This document shows, piece after piece, positions 1-7,866 of a DNA stretch of 64,000 nucleotides. Under the pieces are notes generated by a model. The model did not search any database, was not told the origin of the DNA, and saw nothing but the letters and a program-made list of their open reading frames with translations. The first letter of the stretch is position 1, and the number at the start of each line of letters is the position of its first letter. The DNA is taken from assembly GCA_965216905.1 (NCBI GenBank), contig OZ244213.1, forward strand, positions 2,728,001 to 2,792,000. Direction: 5' to 3'. The translations under genes and the position numbers were made by a program. Source of the stretch: G965216905 sp965216905. GTDB taxonomy: Bacteria; Actinomycetota; Acidimicrobiia; Spongiisociales; ZC4RG35.

Positions 1-602
1 CGCTGGCCTCGTTGCGGGCGGCGATCGAGGCGGTCGAGGACGGCGTCGTCGACGATCCGACGCGGTATCTGGACGGCATGGCCAAGGACGTCGCGTATCT
101 CGGCCGCCTGGTGGATGACCTCTTCGAGTACGCCCGAATCGAGTCGGGGCGATACGCACCTGCGCCGGAGACCGTGGATCTTCGCGAGCTGGTCGATGAG
201 TCCGTCGAGGTGGCGACCCCGATCGCCGAGCGGAATGGAGTCGAGCTCGTCGTGCTCGGCAATGGTCCTGCCCCGGCCGAGGCCGACCCGGCGGCCATGC
301 GGCGAGTGCTCCGGAATCTCATCGACAACGCCATCCGCCACACCGGTCCGGATGGCACGGTCACCATCGAGGTGGGGACAGGTGGCTTTCGAGTGATCGA
401 CGATGGACCTGGATTCCCGGCCGAGTTCCGGGATCGTGCCTTCGACCGCTTCACGCGTGCCGACGAGAGCCGACCCGGGGGCACTGGTGCGGGCCTCGGG
501 CTGGCCATCGCCCGAGGGCTGGTCGAGGCGCACGAGGGCACGATCCGAATCCTGGATGGCCCGGGCGGCCGAGTGGCCGTCAGCCTGAGCGACGCTCGGT
601 GA
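1..602 (+). CDS. Sensor histidine kinase, C-terminal part (5' truncated by window edge)
   Basis: Only the last 199 residues are in the window; the reading frame is open to the left edge (first full codon at base 3), so the true start lies upstream. The visible part begins LASLRAAIEAVEDG, which in this family follows directly after the phosphoacceptor His (H-E/D-L-R-T-P), so the His itself is just outside. The HATPase_c domain is intact: N box RNLIDNAIRH, G1 box DDGPGFP, and G2 box GTGAGLGLAIARGL. The expected role is autophosphorylation and phosphotransfer to a response regulator, presumably encoded upstream. The 3' end overlaps the convergent Lgt-like gene by 23 bases. Confidence 0.93.
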   Translation, partial: LASLRAAIEAVEDGVVDDPTRYLDGMAKDVAYLGRLVDDLFEYARIESGRYAPAPETVDLRELVDESVEVATPIAERNGVELVVLGNGPAPAEADPAAMRRVLRNLIDNAIRHTGPDGTVTIEVGTGGFRVIDDGPGFPAEFRDRAFDRFTRADESRPGGTGAGLGLAIARGLVEAHEGTIRILDGPGGRVAVSLSDAR

Positions 603-1251
603 CGAACCCGGCGATCCCGGTCCCGATGCCCGCAACGACGCCGGCGGCGAGCAGCCAACCCGGGGTCGATCCCAGAGTCAGACGCAGCGGCTCGGTGATC
701 AGCCGTGCACCCGCCACGGCAGCCAGTCCTGCGCCGGCCGCCGTCCACGGCCGGCCACGGCGAGCCAGCCGAAGCACGAGCCAGGTGCTCAGGAGCAGCA
801 GCGCCGCGGTGTACAGCTCCACCGGGTGACGGACCACCTCCGAGCCGGGACGGGCCCACCCCCATGGGACGTCTGCGCGCGCTCCGAGGCATGCGCCCCT
901 CCAGACACAGCCTCCGTGCCACCCCGCCATTCCGGCGACGATGGCCGGTGCGAGGGCATCCAGCGATCGGGGGATGTCATGTCGGTGTGTCCACGCCAAG
1001 AAGCCGATGGCGGTGATGGCGGCGACGGCGCTGTGGACGCCTCCCCGGATGGCCAGGATGTCGCCTGGGCGGGTGAGCGGGCTGATTCCGCTCTCGATCA
1101 TGGCCGCCACCCGGCCCGAGAACACGCCGATCAACCCCGCACCCAACAGTGAGTCGAAGCCCGAGGACACCGATGCCCCTGGCTCCAGTCGGAGTGAGAG
1201 CCAGGCGGTCGCGAGCCCGGTGAGGGCGGCGGCGAGGAGTGTGAACTCCAT
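580..1251 (-). CDS. Lgt-like polytopic membrane protein (divergent prolipoprotein diacylglyceryl transferase family)
   Basis: This 223-residue protein has about six hydrophobic segments. It contains RHPVELYTAALLL, resembling the HPxQLYE signature of Lgt, plus an earlier G-R-V-A and G-G-V-H-S pair and a Cys/Gly-rich loop (HGGCVWRGACLG). Lgt transfers diacylglyceryl to the lipobox Cys of prolipoproteins. The protein is shorter than classical Lgt (about 260-290 residues) and the match is partial, so it may be a paralogue with another substrate. It starts 5 bases after the stop of a TlpA-like lipoprotein gene, with which it probably forms an operon. That is suggestive because its neighbour carries a lipobox. 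The family call is inferred from motifs only. Confidence 0.6.
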   Translation of the reverse strand: MEFTLLAAALTGLATAWLSLRLEPGASVSSGFDSLLGAGLIGVFSGRVAAMIESGISPLTRPGDILAIRGGVHSAVAAITAIGFLAWTHRHDIPRSLDALAPAIVAGMAGWHGGCVWRGACLGARADVPWGWARPGSEVVRHPVELYTAALLLLSTWLVLRLARRGRPWTAAGAGLAAVAGARLITEPLRLTLGSTPGWLLAAGVVAGIGTGIAGFVTERRSG

Positions 1252-1256
1252 GCGGT

Positions 1257-1799
1257 TCAGGAACGAGCGAGCAACTCGTCGACGCCGACCGCCAGCTGCG
1301 CACCATCGATGATCCCCAGATGAGTCTCGATCACCTCGCCGCCGGGAGCGACGAAGTAGGTGATCGGTGCGCCCAACCCACCGAGCTCGGCGCGGATGTC
1401 CGCATCGCGATCGAACTGGTTCTCATAGGAGATGCCGAACTCGTCGATGAAAGACCGGGCGCCCGCCTGCGTGTCGTTGATGGCGACGCCGATGAAGTCG
1501 ACCTGATCGCCGTAGGCCTCGAATGCCTCGACGAGGACCGGGGCCTCGGACCGGCATGGCAGACACCAAGAGCCCCACGCATTCACCACCGTCGGGCGAT
1601 CGGAGGACTCGAGGCGGGTTCGGAACTCGCCCCGGTCGAACACCGGAAGCTGGTCCGCACCGTCGACCGAGGTCGCCGGGTCGGCGCATGCCGCGACCGC
1701 GAGCATCAACCCGAGGAGGAACGCGACGGTGCGCGCCCGTCCGTGGACTCGAGCGGACCGGGTCTGACGACGCTGGCTTGTCGGTATCGTCGGTGGCAT
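1257..1799 (-). CDS. TlpA/ResA-like thioredoxin-fold lipoprotein
   Basis: The 180-residue protein has a basic N-region, a hydrophobic segment and a lipobox ending in Cys38 (LAVAAC), then a thioredoxin fold with the redox motif WCLPC (Cys79, Cys82) and a later GAPITYF segment holding the expected cis-Pro. It is most likely a membrane-anchored extracytoplasmic thiol-disulfide reductase acting on c-type cytochromes or other secreted thiols. I chose the ATG at 1799; an upstream in-frame start at 1898 would add 33 non-signal residues and lie inside the divergent gene. The ATG overlaps the ATG of the divergent AhpD-like gene (bases 1797-1800). The downstream partner is the Lgt-like gene. Confidence 0.85.
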   Translation of the reverse strand: MPPTIPTSQRRQTRSARVHGRARTVAFLLGLMLAVAACADPATSVDGADQLPVFDRGEFRTRLESSDRPTVVNAWGSWCLPCRSEAPVLVEAFEAYGDQVDFIGVAINDTQAGARSFIDEFGISYENQFDRDADIRAELGGLGAPITYFVAPGGEVIETHLGIIDGAQLAVGVDELLARS

Positions 1800-2376
1800 G
1801 GAGATCAGCCGTTTTCCCATCGGACGCCTCGAAGACCTCCCGGAGGACCTTCGCTCTCGTATTGAACCAATTGCCGAGCGATCCGGTTTCATTCCCAATG
1901 TGTTCCTCGGACTCGTCCACCGTCCGGCCGAACTCGGGGCATTTCTCGACTACCACGACGCCTTGATGGAGCGAGAGTCCGGGCTCACGAAGGCGGAGCG
2001 GGAGATGATCGTCGTTGCCACGAGCGCCGCCAACGACTGCCTGTACTGCGTGGTGGCCCACGGGGCCATCCTTCGGATCCGGGCCAAGGCACCGGAGTTG
2101 GCGGATCGGATCGCGGCCAATTGGCGATCGGCTCCGGTCACTCCTCGTCAGCGGGCGATGCTCTCGTTTGCGGTCCTCATGGCGCGGCAACCGGAGATGG
2201 TGGGCGAAGAACATCTCGAGGAGCTTCGTGCCCACGGGTTCAGCAATGACGACATCTGGGACGTGGGCTCCATCACCGCCCTGTTCGCCTTGTCGAATCG
2301 CCTGGCACACCTGATGGATCTCCAACCCAACCCGGAGTTCTTCACGATGGGTCGGGCGGAGAGACCGGCGACCTGA
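1798..2376 (+). CDS. AhpD-like / carboxymuconolactone decarboxylase-fold peroxidase-related protein
   Basis: The 192-residue protein has the AhpD core motif C81-L-Y-C84-V-V-A-H88-G, which in this family supports alkylhydroperoxide reduction. Length and the N-terminal helix region fit the 'peroxidase-related enzyme' subgroup rather than the shorter CMD proteins. The physiological reductant is unknown; the divergent TlpA-like thioredoxin is a lipoprotein and probably not its direct partner. A TATCGT hexamer at 1785-1790 lies 7 nt before the ATG with no clear ribosome binding site, which fits a leaderless transcript. Confidence 0.88.
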   Translation: MEISRFPIGRLEDLPEDLRSRIEPIAERSGFIPNVFLGLVHRPAELGAFLDYHDALMERESGLTKAEREMIVVATSAANDCLYCVVAHGAILRIRAKAPELADRIAANWRSAPVTPRQRAMLSFAVLMARQPEMVGEEHLEELRAHGFSNDDIWDVGSITALFALSNRLAHLMDLQPNPEFFTMGRAERPAT

Positions 2377-2464
2377 GGTTCGGCCGCCTTCGGACACGTC
2401 GGGGCGGTGCTCCGCTCAGTCCGCGTCGGAGCGAGCGCGATGCCAAGGTCCGGCTTTCGAGCGG

Positions 2465-2698
2465 TCAGGTCCCGGTGGTCCGGTTCTCCTCGACGATGTG
2501 TTGGCCGTCGGCGGAGACGTGACGCTCGGTTCGCGTGGTGACGAAGCGGCCCTGGATCATGCCGAACACGAATCCGATCGCTCCCAGCGCCATGAGGATG
2601 ACGCCGATCGCATCCAGGTCGACACCAGAGACCTCGGCGTTGATTCCCCAATAGAGAATCGCACCGAGCGCTGCCAAGAAGAGTCCCAGACCGGCCAT
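2465..2698 (-). CDS. Small two-TM membrane protein, DUF6458-like
   Basis: The 77-residue protein has an N-terminal hydrophobic segment (GLGLFLAALGAILYW), a second one (IGVILMALGAIGFVFGMI), and a short charged cytoplasmic tail (TTRTERHVSADGQ). This layout matches the DUF6458 family of small actinobacterial membrane proteins, whose function is unknown. A good purine-rich ribosome binding site (AAGGAAGGAAAG) precedes the ATG. It follows hisIE by 83 bases on the same strand. The separate strong ribosome binding site suggests it is expressed on its own. Confidence 0.75.
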   Translation of the reverse strand: MAGLGLFLAALGAILYWGINAEVSGVDLDAIGVILMALGAIGFVFGMIQGRFVTTRTERHVSADGQHIVEENRTTGT

Positions 2699-2781
2699 TG
2701 CTTTCCTTCCTTCGATCGACGGTCAATCTACCCGTTGACCCGGAGTCGCAAACCCGCCGATGTTGCTGGAGAGCCGGCTGG

Positions 2782-3369
2782 TCAGGCGCGGGAGGACAGG
2801 ATGTCGAATACCTGGCGCGGCGTGACGTTGCGATCCTGCAGCAGGACCAGAAGGTGATAGATCAGGTCGGCCGCCTCTTCGGCGACCCGAGCGGAGGTTC
2901 CGACGCCGGCGGCGTCGTCCTTGGCTGCCATCAGCACCTCGGTCGCCTCCTCGACCAGCTTTCTGCCAGGTAGGTCGGGGCCGGCTTCCAGCAATCGAGT
3001 GGTGTAGCTCCCCTCGGGCCGGTGCTCGGCCCGAGCCTCGATGACCCGCCAGAGTCGTTCGAGCCGTCCGAATCCAACGTCGACGTCGTCGGTCCAGCAG
3101 GTGGACGAGCCGGTATGACAGGTCGGGCCGACCGGACGAGCGCTGACCAGGAGGGCGTCACCGTCGCAGTCCTCGGTCATGTCGACGAACTGCAACACGT
3201 TGCCGCTGGTCTCACCTTTCCGCCAAAGCCGATTACGCGACCGCGACCAGAAGTGGACGTGACCCGTTTCTCGCGTCAGGCGCTCCGCCTCGGGGTTCAT
3301 CCACCCGAGCATCAGCACCGTGCGAGTGTCGGGGTCCTGGACGACTGCGGCGCGAAGATCGGCAGTCAT
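2782..3369 (-). CDS. hisIE: Bifunctional phosphoribosyl-AMP cyclohydrolase / phosphoribosyl-ATP pyrophosphatase
   Basis: The 195-residue protein catalyses steps 3 and 2 of histidine synthesis (PR-AMP ring opening and PR-ATP pyrophosphohydrolysis) from two fused domains. The N-terminal HisI domain (about 1-105) has HVHFWSRSRNRLWRKGETSGN, the metal-binding D-C-D-x-D segment and the Cys pair in TCHTGSSTCW. The C-terminal HisE domain (about 110-195) has the all-alpha MazG-like core with KLVEEATEVLMAAK and EEAADLIYHLLVLL. The ATG overlaps the hisF stop by four bases (ATGA). It is the last his gene of the operon. Confidence 0.96.
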   Translation of the reverse strand: MTADLRAAVVQDPDTRTVLMLGWMNPEAERLTRETGHVHFWSRSRNRLWRKGETSGNVLQFVDMTEDCDGDALLVSARPVGPTCHTGSSTCWTDDVDVGFGRLERLWRVIEARAEHRPEGSYTTRLLEAGPDLPGRKLVEEATEVLMAAKDDAAGVGTSARVAEEAADLIYHLLVLLQDRNVTPRQVFDILSSRA

Positions 3370-4133
3370 GCTGCCCGCCGCACGGGAATGCCGGCCGCCG
3401 CCATTTGCTGTTTCACATCGGCGATGGCGACCTCTCTGCGATGGAAGATCGATGCGGCCAGCACCGCCGACGCTCCGGCGACGGTGACGGCTTCCACCAG
3501 GTGTTCGGCTGTGCCGGCACCGCCCGAAGCGATCACGGGTACCGCCACCTCGCCGGTGATCAGCCCGGTCAAGGTGAGATCGAAGCCCGACTTGGTCCCG
3601 TCGCGGTCCATCGAGGTCAGGAGGATCTCGCCGGCGCCCCGCTCCACGCCTTGGCGGGCCCACTCGATCGCGTCGATACCGGTCGAGTTCCGGCCTCCGG
3701 TCACCACGACTTCGTAGCCGCCTTCGTTTCGTTGGCGGGCATCGATGGCCAGCACGACGCACTGCCGTCCGAACTGGCGCGCGCACGCCGAGATGAGTTC
3801 GGGATCTCGAACCGCGGCGGTGTTCACGCTGACTTTGTCCGCGCCCGCCCGGAGAGCCGCTCGCATGTCCTCGGGACGCCGGATGCCACCTCCCACCGTC
3901 AATGGGATGAAGACGTTGCCGGCGGTCCTCCGGACCACGTCGAGGGTCGTCGCTCGGCCCTGTGGTGCCGCCGAGATGTCGAGGAAGCAAATCTCGTCGG
4001 CGCCCTCGGCCGCATAGCGGTCCGCCAGCTCGACTGGATCTCCCTCGTCGGTGAGGTCCACGAAGTTGACGCCCTTCACCACTCGTCCGTCCATCACGTC
4101 GAGGCACGGGATCACCCGGGTCTTGACGGTCAC
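3366..4133 (-). CDS. hisF: Imidazole glycerol phosphate synthase, cyclase subunit
   Basis: HisF (255 residues) uses ammonia from HisH to convert PRFAR to imidazole glycerol phosphate and AICAR. The (beta/alpha)8 barrel shows both catalytic aspartates, D12 in IPCLDVMDGRVVKG and D131 in VLAIDAR, and both phosphate-binding halves (TVGGGIR and VIASGGAG). The start is a GTG at 4133 that overlaps the hisH TGA by four bases (GTGA). The neighbouring hisH supplies the glutaminase partner, so the heterodimer is encoded by adjacent, translationally coupled genes. Confidence 0.97.
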   Translation of the reverse strand: MTVKTRVIPCLDVMDGRVVKGVNFVDLTDEGDPVELADRYAAEGADEICFLDISAAPQGRATTLDVVRRTAGNVFIPLTVGGGIRRPEDMRAALRAGADKVSVNTAAVRDPELISACARQFGRQCVVLAIDARQRNEGGYEVVVTGGRNSTGIDAIEWARQGVERGAGEILLTSMDRDGTKSGFDLTLTGLITGEVAVPVIASGGAGTAEHLVEAVTVAGASAVLAASIFHRREVAIADVKQQMAAAGIPVRRAA

Positions 4134-4747
4134 GACAGCACTCCGGCGGGTTCGAGCGAATCGACGAAGTTGCGAAGGATTTGAAGTCCGACCGGTCCGG
4201 ATCGCTCCGGGTGGAACTGGGTACCGCTGACTCGCCCGGATCGCACCGCGGCCACGAACCGATCCCCATGACGAGCGGTGGCCGTGACGACCGAGTCGTC
4301 CTCGGGCACCGGAGCGTAGGAATGGACGAAATACACCTCCAGCCCTGGCAGACCCTGGAACAACGCGTCCGTTCCGGCCATCTCCAGGTTGTTCCAACCG
4401 ATGTGCGGCAGGCGGGGAGCGTTGGTGAGTCGGCGGGTCTGGCCGGCGATGAGGCCCAGACAGGCAGCACCGTCCTCGGCGCTCGACTCGAACAAGACCT
4501 GCATCCCGACACAGATGCCCAAGACAGGAAGGTTGGACTCGACGATCGGACGGACGAGGCCATTGGACCGGAGCCCGGCCATCACGGTGGCGGTGGCCCC
4601 GACGCCCGGCAGCACGATCGCATCGACTTGTTCGAGCTTGCCGGGCTTCTCGGCGAGGATCACATCCCCTCCGACGTGGCGCAGGGCTTGGACGGCGGAG
4701 ACCAGGTTTCCCGCCCCGTGGTCGATCACCGCGATGCGTCGGCTCAC
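4130..4747 (-). CDS. hisH: Imidazole glycerol phosphate synthase, glutamine amidotransferase subunit
   Basis: This 205-residue class I glutamine amidotransferase has the nucleophile C79 in LGICVGMQ and the His-Glu pair in GTQFHPERSG, the full triad needed to release ammonia for HisF. The oxyanion-strand motif PGVGA is present. It starts with GTG at 4747, overlapping the hisB stop by four bases, and its own stop overlaps the hisF start. Length is typical for the family. Confidence 0.97.
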   Translation of the reverse strand: MSRRIAVIDHGAGNLVSAVQALRHVGGDVILAEKPGKLEQVDAIVLPGVGATATVMAGLRSNGLVRPIVESNLPVLGICVGMQVLFESSAEDGAACLGLIAGQTRRLTNAPRLPHIGWNNLEMAGTDALFQGLPGLEVYFVHSYAPVPEDDSVVTATARHGDRFVAAVRSGRVSGTQFHPERSGPVGLQILRNFVDSLEPAGVLS

Positions 4748-5331
4748 TCCAGCGTCCCCTTGGTCGAGGGGACTCCGACCCGGCGCTCGTCCCAGTCGAC
4801 CGCCATCCGCAGGCTGCGGGCCAGCGCCTTGAATGTGGCCTCTGCCAGATGGTGGTCGTTGTCTCCCTCGGCCAGTACGTGGATCGTCGCCGCGGCCGAT
4901 CGGGCGAAGGCCTCGATGGCGTGAGGGATGTTCTGTGTGGAGAGGTTCCCCAGATAGGGCTGGCGGAATGGAAGTCGAACGGACCAGTACGGCCGGCCAC
5001 CGAGATCGACGACTGCCGTGGCTCTCGATTCGTCCATCGGGACAGTGGCGTCACCGAACCGGCAGATACCGCTCCGATCTCCCAGCGCTTCTGCGAGCGC
5101 GGCCCCGAGACACAGCGCAGTGTCTTCCACGGTGTGGTGGTCGTCGACGTGGGTGTCACCTTCGGCCGTGATCGAGAGGTCGAAGAGCGCGTGATGGCCC
5201 AGTGACTCGAGCAAGTGATCGAAGAACGCCACACCGGTCGAGATGACCGTCTTGCCCTCACCGTCGACGGAGAGGTCGACGGTGACAGCGGTTTCCTTGG
5301 TGATTCTCTCGATGCGAGCGGTTCGACTCAT
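4744..5331 (-). CDS. hisB: Imidazoleglycerol-phosphate dehydratase (monofunctional)
   Basis: The 195-residue protein catalyses dehydration of IGP to imidazole acetol phosphate. Both duplicated metal-binding signatures are visible: FFDHLLESLGHHALFDL and DDHHTVEDTALCLG in the first half, DNDHHLAEATFKALARSL in the second. It lacks the N-terminal HAD phosphatase domain of the enterobacterial fusion, so histidinol-phosphatase must come from another gene outside this window. The ATG overlaps the hisD stop by four bases. hisC, often between hisD and hisB in actinobacteria, is absent here. Confidence 0.97.
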   Translation of the reverse strand: MSRTARIERITKETAVTVDLSVDGEGKTVISTGVAFFDHLLESLGHHALFDLSITAEGDTHVDDHHTVEDTALCLGAALAEALGDRSGICRFGDATVPMDESRATAVVDLGGRPYWSVRLPFRQPYLGNLSTQNIPHAIEAFARSAAATIHVLAEGDNDHHLAEATFKALARSLRMAVDWDERRVGVPSTKGTLE

Positions 5332-6623
5332 GATGCTCCCTCCTGGGTCATTCGAAGCTCGGCCGCCAGCCGGTGTGCCGCCAACCCTTCGGCGTCGGCC
5401 AGCGTCCCGATGACATCGACGATCGCCGCGAGGCCGGTGCGAGAGATGTGTTGCACCTGTCGCCACGATCCGAAGTCCTCGACCGACAGCGGACCATACG
5501 CGGCCGCCAGGCCGCCGGTCGGGAGCACGTGGTTGGCGCCGGTGGCGTAGTCGCCGGCCGATTCGGGAGCGTGCCGTCCCACGTATATCGAACCGGCGGC
5601 GGTGACATGCGCGGCATCGGCCGCGGAGTCGGCGGTCATGACCGTGACATGTTCGGCGGCGTACTCGTTCGCGAAGTCCAGAGCCGCATCGGTGTTGGGG
5701 GCGATCACCGCGTATCCGTGGTTGGCGAGCGCCTCTTCGAGGATGGCGGCGCGTGCCAGGTCGGGCAGGATCCGATCGAGCTCTGCCTCGACACGATCGG
5801 GTAGGTCCGGGTCGGTCGTGACGAGGATCGCGGGTGAATCCGGCCCGTGTTCGGCCTGGCACAGCAGATCCGCCGCCACCAGCGTGGCGTCGGCGGTGGC
5901 GTCGGCGACGACCAACACCTCGGACGGGCCGGCGGGGAGGTCGATGCCACACACGCCCAACACCGCCAGCTTGGCGGCGGTGACCCAGGCGCCGCCCGGT
6001 CCCACGATCTTGCGCACCGGGCGAAGTGTCCCGGCACCGTGGGCAAGCGCCCCGATCGCCTGGGCGCCACCCAGACACCACACCTCGGTGGCGCCCGCCA
6101 CGGCACAGGCGGCCAGCGTCACATCGGGGACCCGACCGTCGAACCCGGCCGGCGTCGCCACGGCGATCTCCGACACCCCGGCCACGACGGCCGGGATGAC
6201 GGTCATCAGCACCGTCGACGGATAGACCGCCTTACCGCCCGGGACATAGGCGCCGACGCGGTCGAGCGGAACCCATCGGCGCTGGATTCGAACACCAGAG
6301 ACGGTCTCGACCTCGAGATCCGCCGGCACGAGCCGTTCGTGGTACGACCGGATCGTTTCGGCGGCCACGCTCAGCGCCGCCTGCACCTCGGCCGGTTGTC
6401 GATCGAACGCCGCCCGGACCTCCACGTTGTCGACACCTTCGAACCCGCCACCGAACCGCTCGGCGTACTCGGCCACGGCCGGGTGACCTCGCTCGGCGAT
6501 GTCGAGGACGACCGATGTGGCGTTCGCCCGCACCACCGGGTCGGGCACGGCCGAGCGTCGGGTCAGTGCTCGACGCTCGGAGGCCGTGGCTGCGGCCAGG
6601 TCCAGGCGGCGGAGACGCGTCAC
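5328..6623 (-). CDS. hisD: Histidinol dehydrogenase
   Basis: The 431-residue NAD-dependent, zinc-containing enzyme makes the last two oxidations from histidinol to histidine. Family landmarks are GAYVPGGKAVYPSTVLMTVIPA, the GGAQAIGALAHG segment, the DLPAGPSEVLVVAD motif, the zinc and catalytic segment LLCQAEHGPDS, and the C-terminal VEDFGSWRQVQHI region. I placed the start at the GTG at 6623, which overlaps the hisG TGA (GTGA); longer in-frame starts would intrude into hisG. Confidence 0.96.
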   Translation of the reverse strand: MTRLRRLDLAAATASERRALTRRSAVPDPVVRANATSVVLDIAERGHPAVAEYAERFGGGFEGVDNVEVRAAFDRQPAEVQAALSVAAETIRSYHERLVPADLEVETVSGVRIQRRWVPLDRVGAYVPGGKAVYPSTVLMTVIPAVVAGVSEIAVATPAGFDGRVPDVTLAACAVAGATEVWCLGGAQAIGALAHGAGTLRPVRKIVGPGGAWVTAAKLAVLGVCGIDLPAGPSEVLVVADATADATLVAADLLCQAEHGPDSPAILVTTDPDLPDRVEAELDRILPDLARAAILEEALANHGYAVIAPNTDAALDFANEYAAEHVTVMTADSAADAAHVTAAGSIYVGRHAPESAGDYATGANHVLPTGGLAAAYGPLSVEDFGSWRQVQHISRTGLAAIVDVIGTLADAEGLAAHRLAAELRMTQEGAS

Positions 6624-7480
6624 AGGAGTTGCTCGATCGGCAGGACGAGGATGCCGACGCCACCGGCCTCCTCGAGTCGAGGGAGCAGCTCCCAGAGGTG
6701 CTCCGCGTCGACCACGGAGTGGATGGCCACCCAATCGGGCTCGGCCAGCGGGACGACGGTGGGGGCTTCGAGACCCGGGATCAACGCTGCTATCTGCTCT
6801 TGAGCAGTACGTGGTGCGTTCAGGAGGAGATAGCGCTTCCGTCGGCCGGCCAGCACCGCACGGATTGCGGTGGTGAGCTTGCGAACCAGCTCCAAGCCGG
6901 TCGACCAGTGAGCGGCGACGAGCACCGCCTGGGATTCGATGAGGGTGCCCACGGACCGGAGACCGTTGACCCGCAGCGTCGATCCCGTGGAAACGAGATC
7001 GACGATGGCGTCGGCGACACCGATCTTGGTCGCCACCTCCACCGATCCCCGGAGCGGGATGATGTCGACGTCGATCGACCGGTCGGCGAAGTAGGTGGCG
7101 GTGGCGTTCGGATGCGCGGTGGCGATTCGCAGACCGGCGAAATCGTCGGTCTTCTCGTACGGCGCGCTCGTCGGTACGGCGGCGACGAGGCGACAGTGAC
7201 CGAAACCCAGTTCTGCCAGTGTCTGCAATCCGTTCCCGTGTTCGGCGACGAGGTCGACCCCGGTGATCCCGACGTGGGCCACGCCGTCTGCGATCAGCTC
7301 CGGGATGTCCTCGGTCCGGACCATCAACAACTCCACGTCGACGTTTCGAACCGGCACCGACAGTGCCCGGTCGGTCAACTCGAAGGAGAGGCCGGCCTCA
7401 CGGAGCAGACGGACCGCCGGCTCGCGGAGTCTTCCCTTGTTGGGTACCGCAAGCTGCAGTGTTTCGGTTCTGGCGGTCAC
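6620..7480 (-). CDS. hisG: ATP phosphoribosyltransferase, long form with C-terminal regulatory domain
   Basis: HisG (286 residues) commits ATP and PRPP to histidine synthesis. The N-terminal lobe has LAVPNKGRL and DVELLMVRTEDIPELI; the PRPP-binding loop is DAIVDLVSTGSTLR. The last about 75 residues form the ACT-like domain typical of the hexameric long form, normally feedback-inhibited by histidine; no separate hisZ is seen. The start GTG at 7480 overlaps the yerC stop by four bases. Confidence 0.96.
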   Translation of the reverse strand: MTARTETLQLAVPNKGRLREPAVRLLREAGLSFELTDRALSVPVRNVDVELLMVRTEDIPELIADGVAHVGITGVDLVAEHGNGLQTLAELGFGHCRLVAAVPTSAPYEKTDDFAGLRIATAHPNATATYFADRSIDVDIIPLRGSVEVATKIGVADAIVDLVSTGSTLRVNGLRSVGTLIESQAVLVAAHWSTGLELVRKLTTAIRAVLAGRRKRYLLLNAPRTAQEQIAALIPGLEAPTVVPLAEPDWVAIHSVVDAEHLWELLPRLEEAGGVGILVLPIEQLL

Positions 7481-7776
7481 TTCGAGGCGACCTTGTCGAG
7501 TGCCCGCCGGTAACCCCCGGTGCCGTGGAGGAGCCACTGGTTGATCCGGCTGATGGTGGCTGTCGACGCCCCGGTCTCCTCGGCGATCTGGCGGTACGGC
7601 AGGCCGGTGTCGAGCAATCGGGCGACCGTCCACCGATGGCTGATGTCGGCCAGCTCCTTCCGAGTGCAGAGATCGCGAAAGAAGTCGGCTGCTTCGTCGA
7701 CGCTGTCGAGCCGAAGGATCGCCTCGAACAGATCGCGGGTCTCGTCGTTGCGCCAGTTGTCGTTCGTCGTCGGCAT
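7477..7776 (-). CDS. yerC: YerC/YecD-type TrpR-family DNA-binding protein, candidate histidine regulator
   Basis: The 99-residue helical protein has a TrpR-like helix-turn-helix in its second half (LLDTGLPYRQIAEETGASTATISRINQWLLHG). This family is the YerC/YecD branch of TrpR relatives. Its gene is the first of the his operon and overlaps hisG by four bases, so it is co-translated with the pathway. A 34-bp imperfect palindrome lies 34 bases upstream, between this gene and hisA. I infer that it is a local autoregulator of histidine synthesis, with histidine or a pathway intermediate as possible effector. A ribosome binding site (GGGAAG) precedes the ATG. Confidence 0.85.
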   Translation of the reverse strand: MPTTNDNWRNDETRDLFEAILRLDSVDEAADFFRDLCTRKELADISHRWTVARLLDTGLPYRQIAEETGASTATISRINQWLLHGTGGYRRALDKVASK

Positions 7777-7809
7777 CGCGTTCTTCCCGTCCGGTCGGCG
7801 TGAGCGCCC

Positions 7810-7843
7810 TGTTGTGATAGCGTTTTAACACGCTAACACAGCA
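7810..7843. promoter_or_regulatory. 34-bp imperfect palindrome between the his operon and hisA (candidate YerC operator)
   Basis: Two 14-base arms flank a 6-base centre (TTTAAC at 7824-7829) and match at 12 of 14 positions. The inner core TAGCGT...ACGCTA (7818-7823 and 7830-7835) is perfect. It sits in the only intergenic space between divergently transcribed yerC-hisGDBHF-IE and hisA, where it would overlap promoters in both directions. Size, symmetry and position fit the binding site of a TrpR-fold dimer. Assignment to YerC is inference. Confidence 0.7.
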
Positions 7844-7866
7844 AGCTCGACCGAGAGAGGTCCGTC

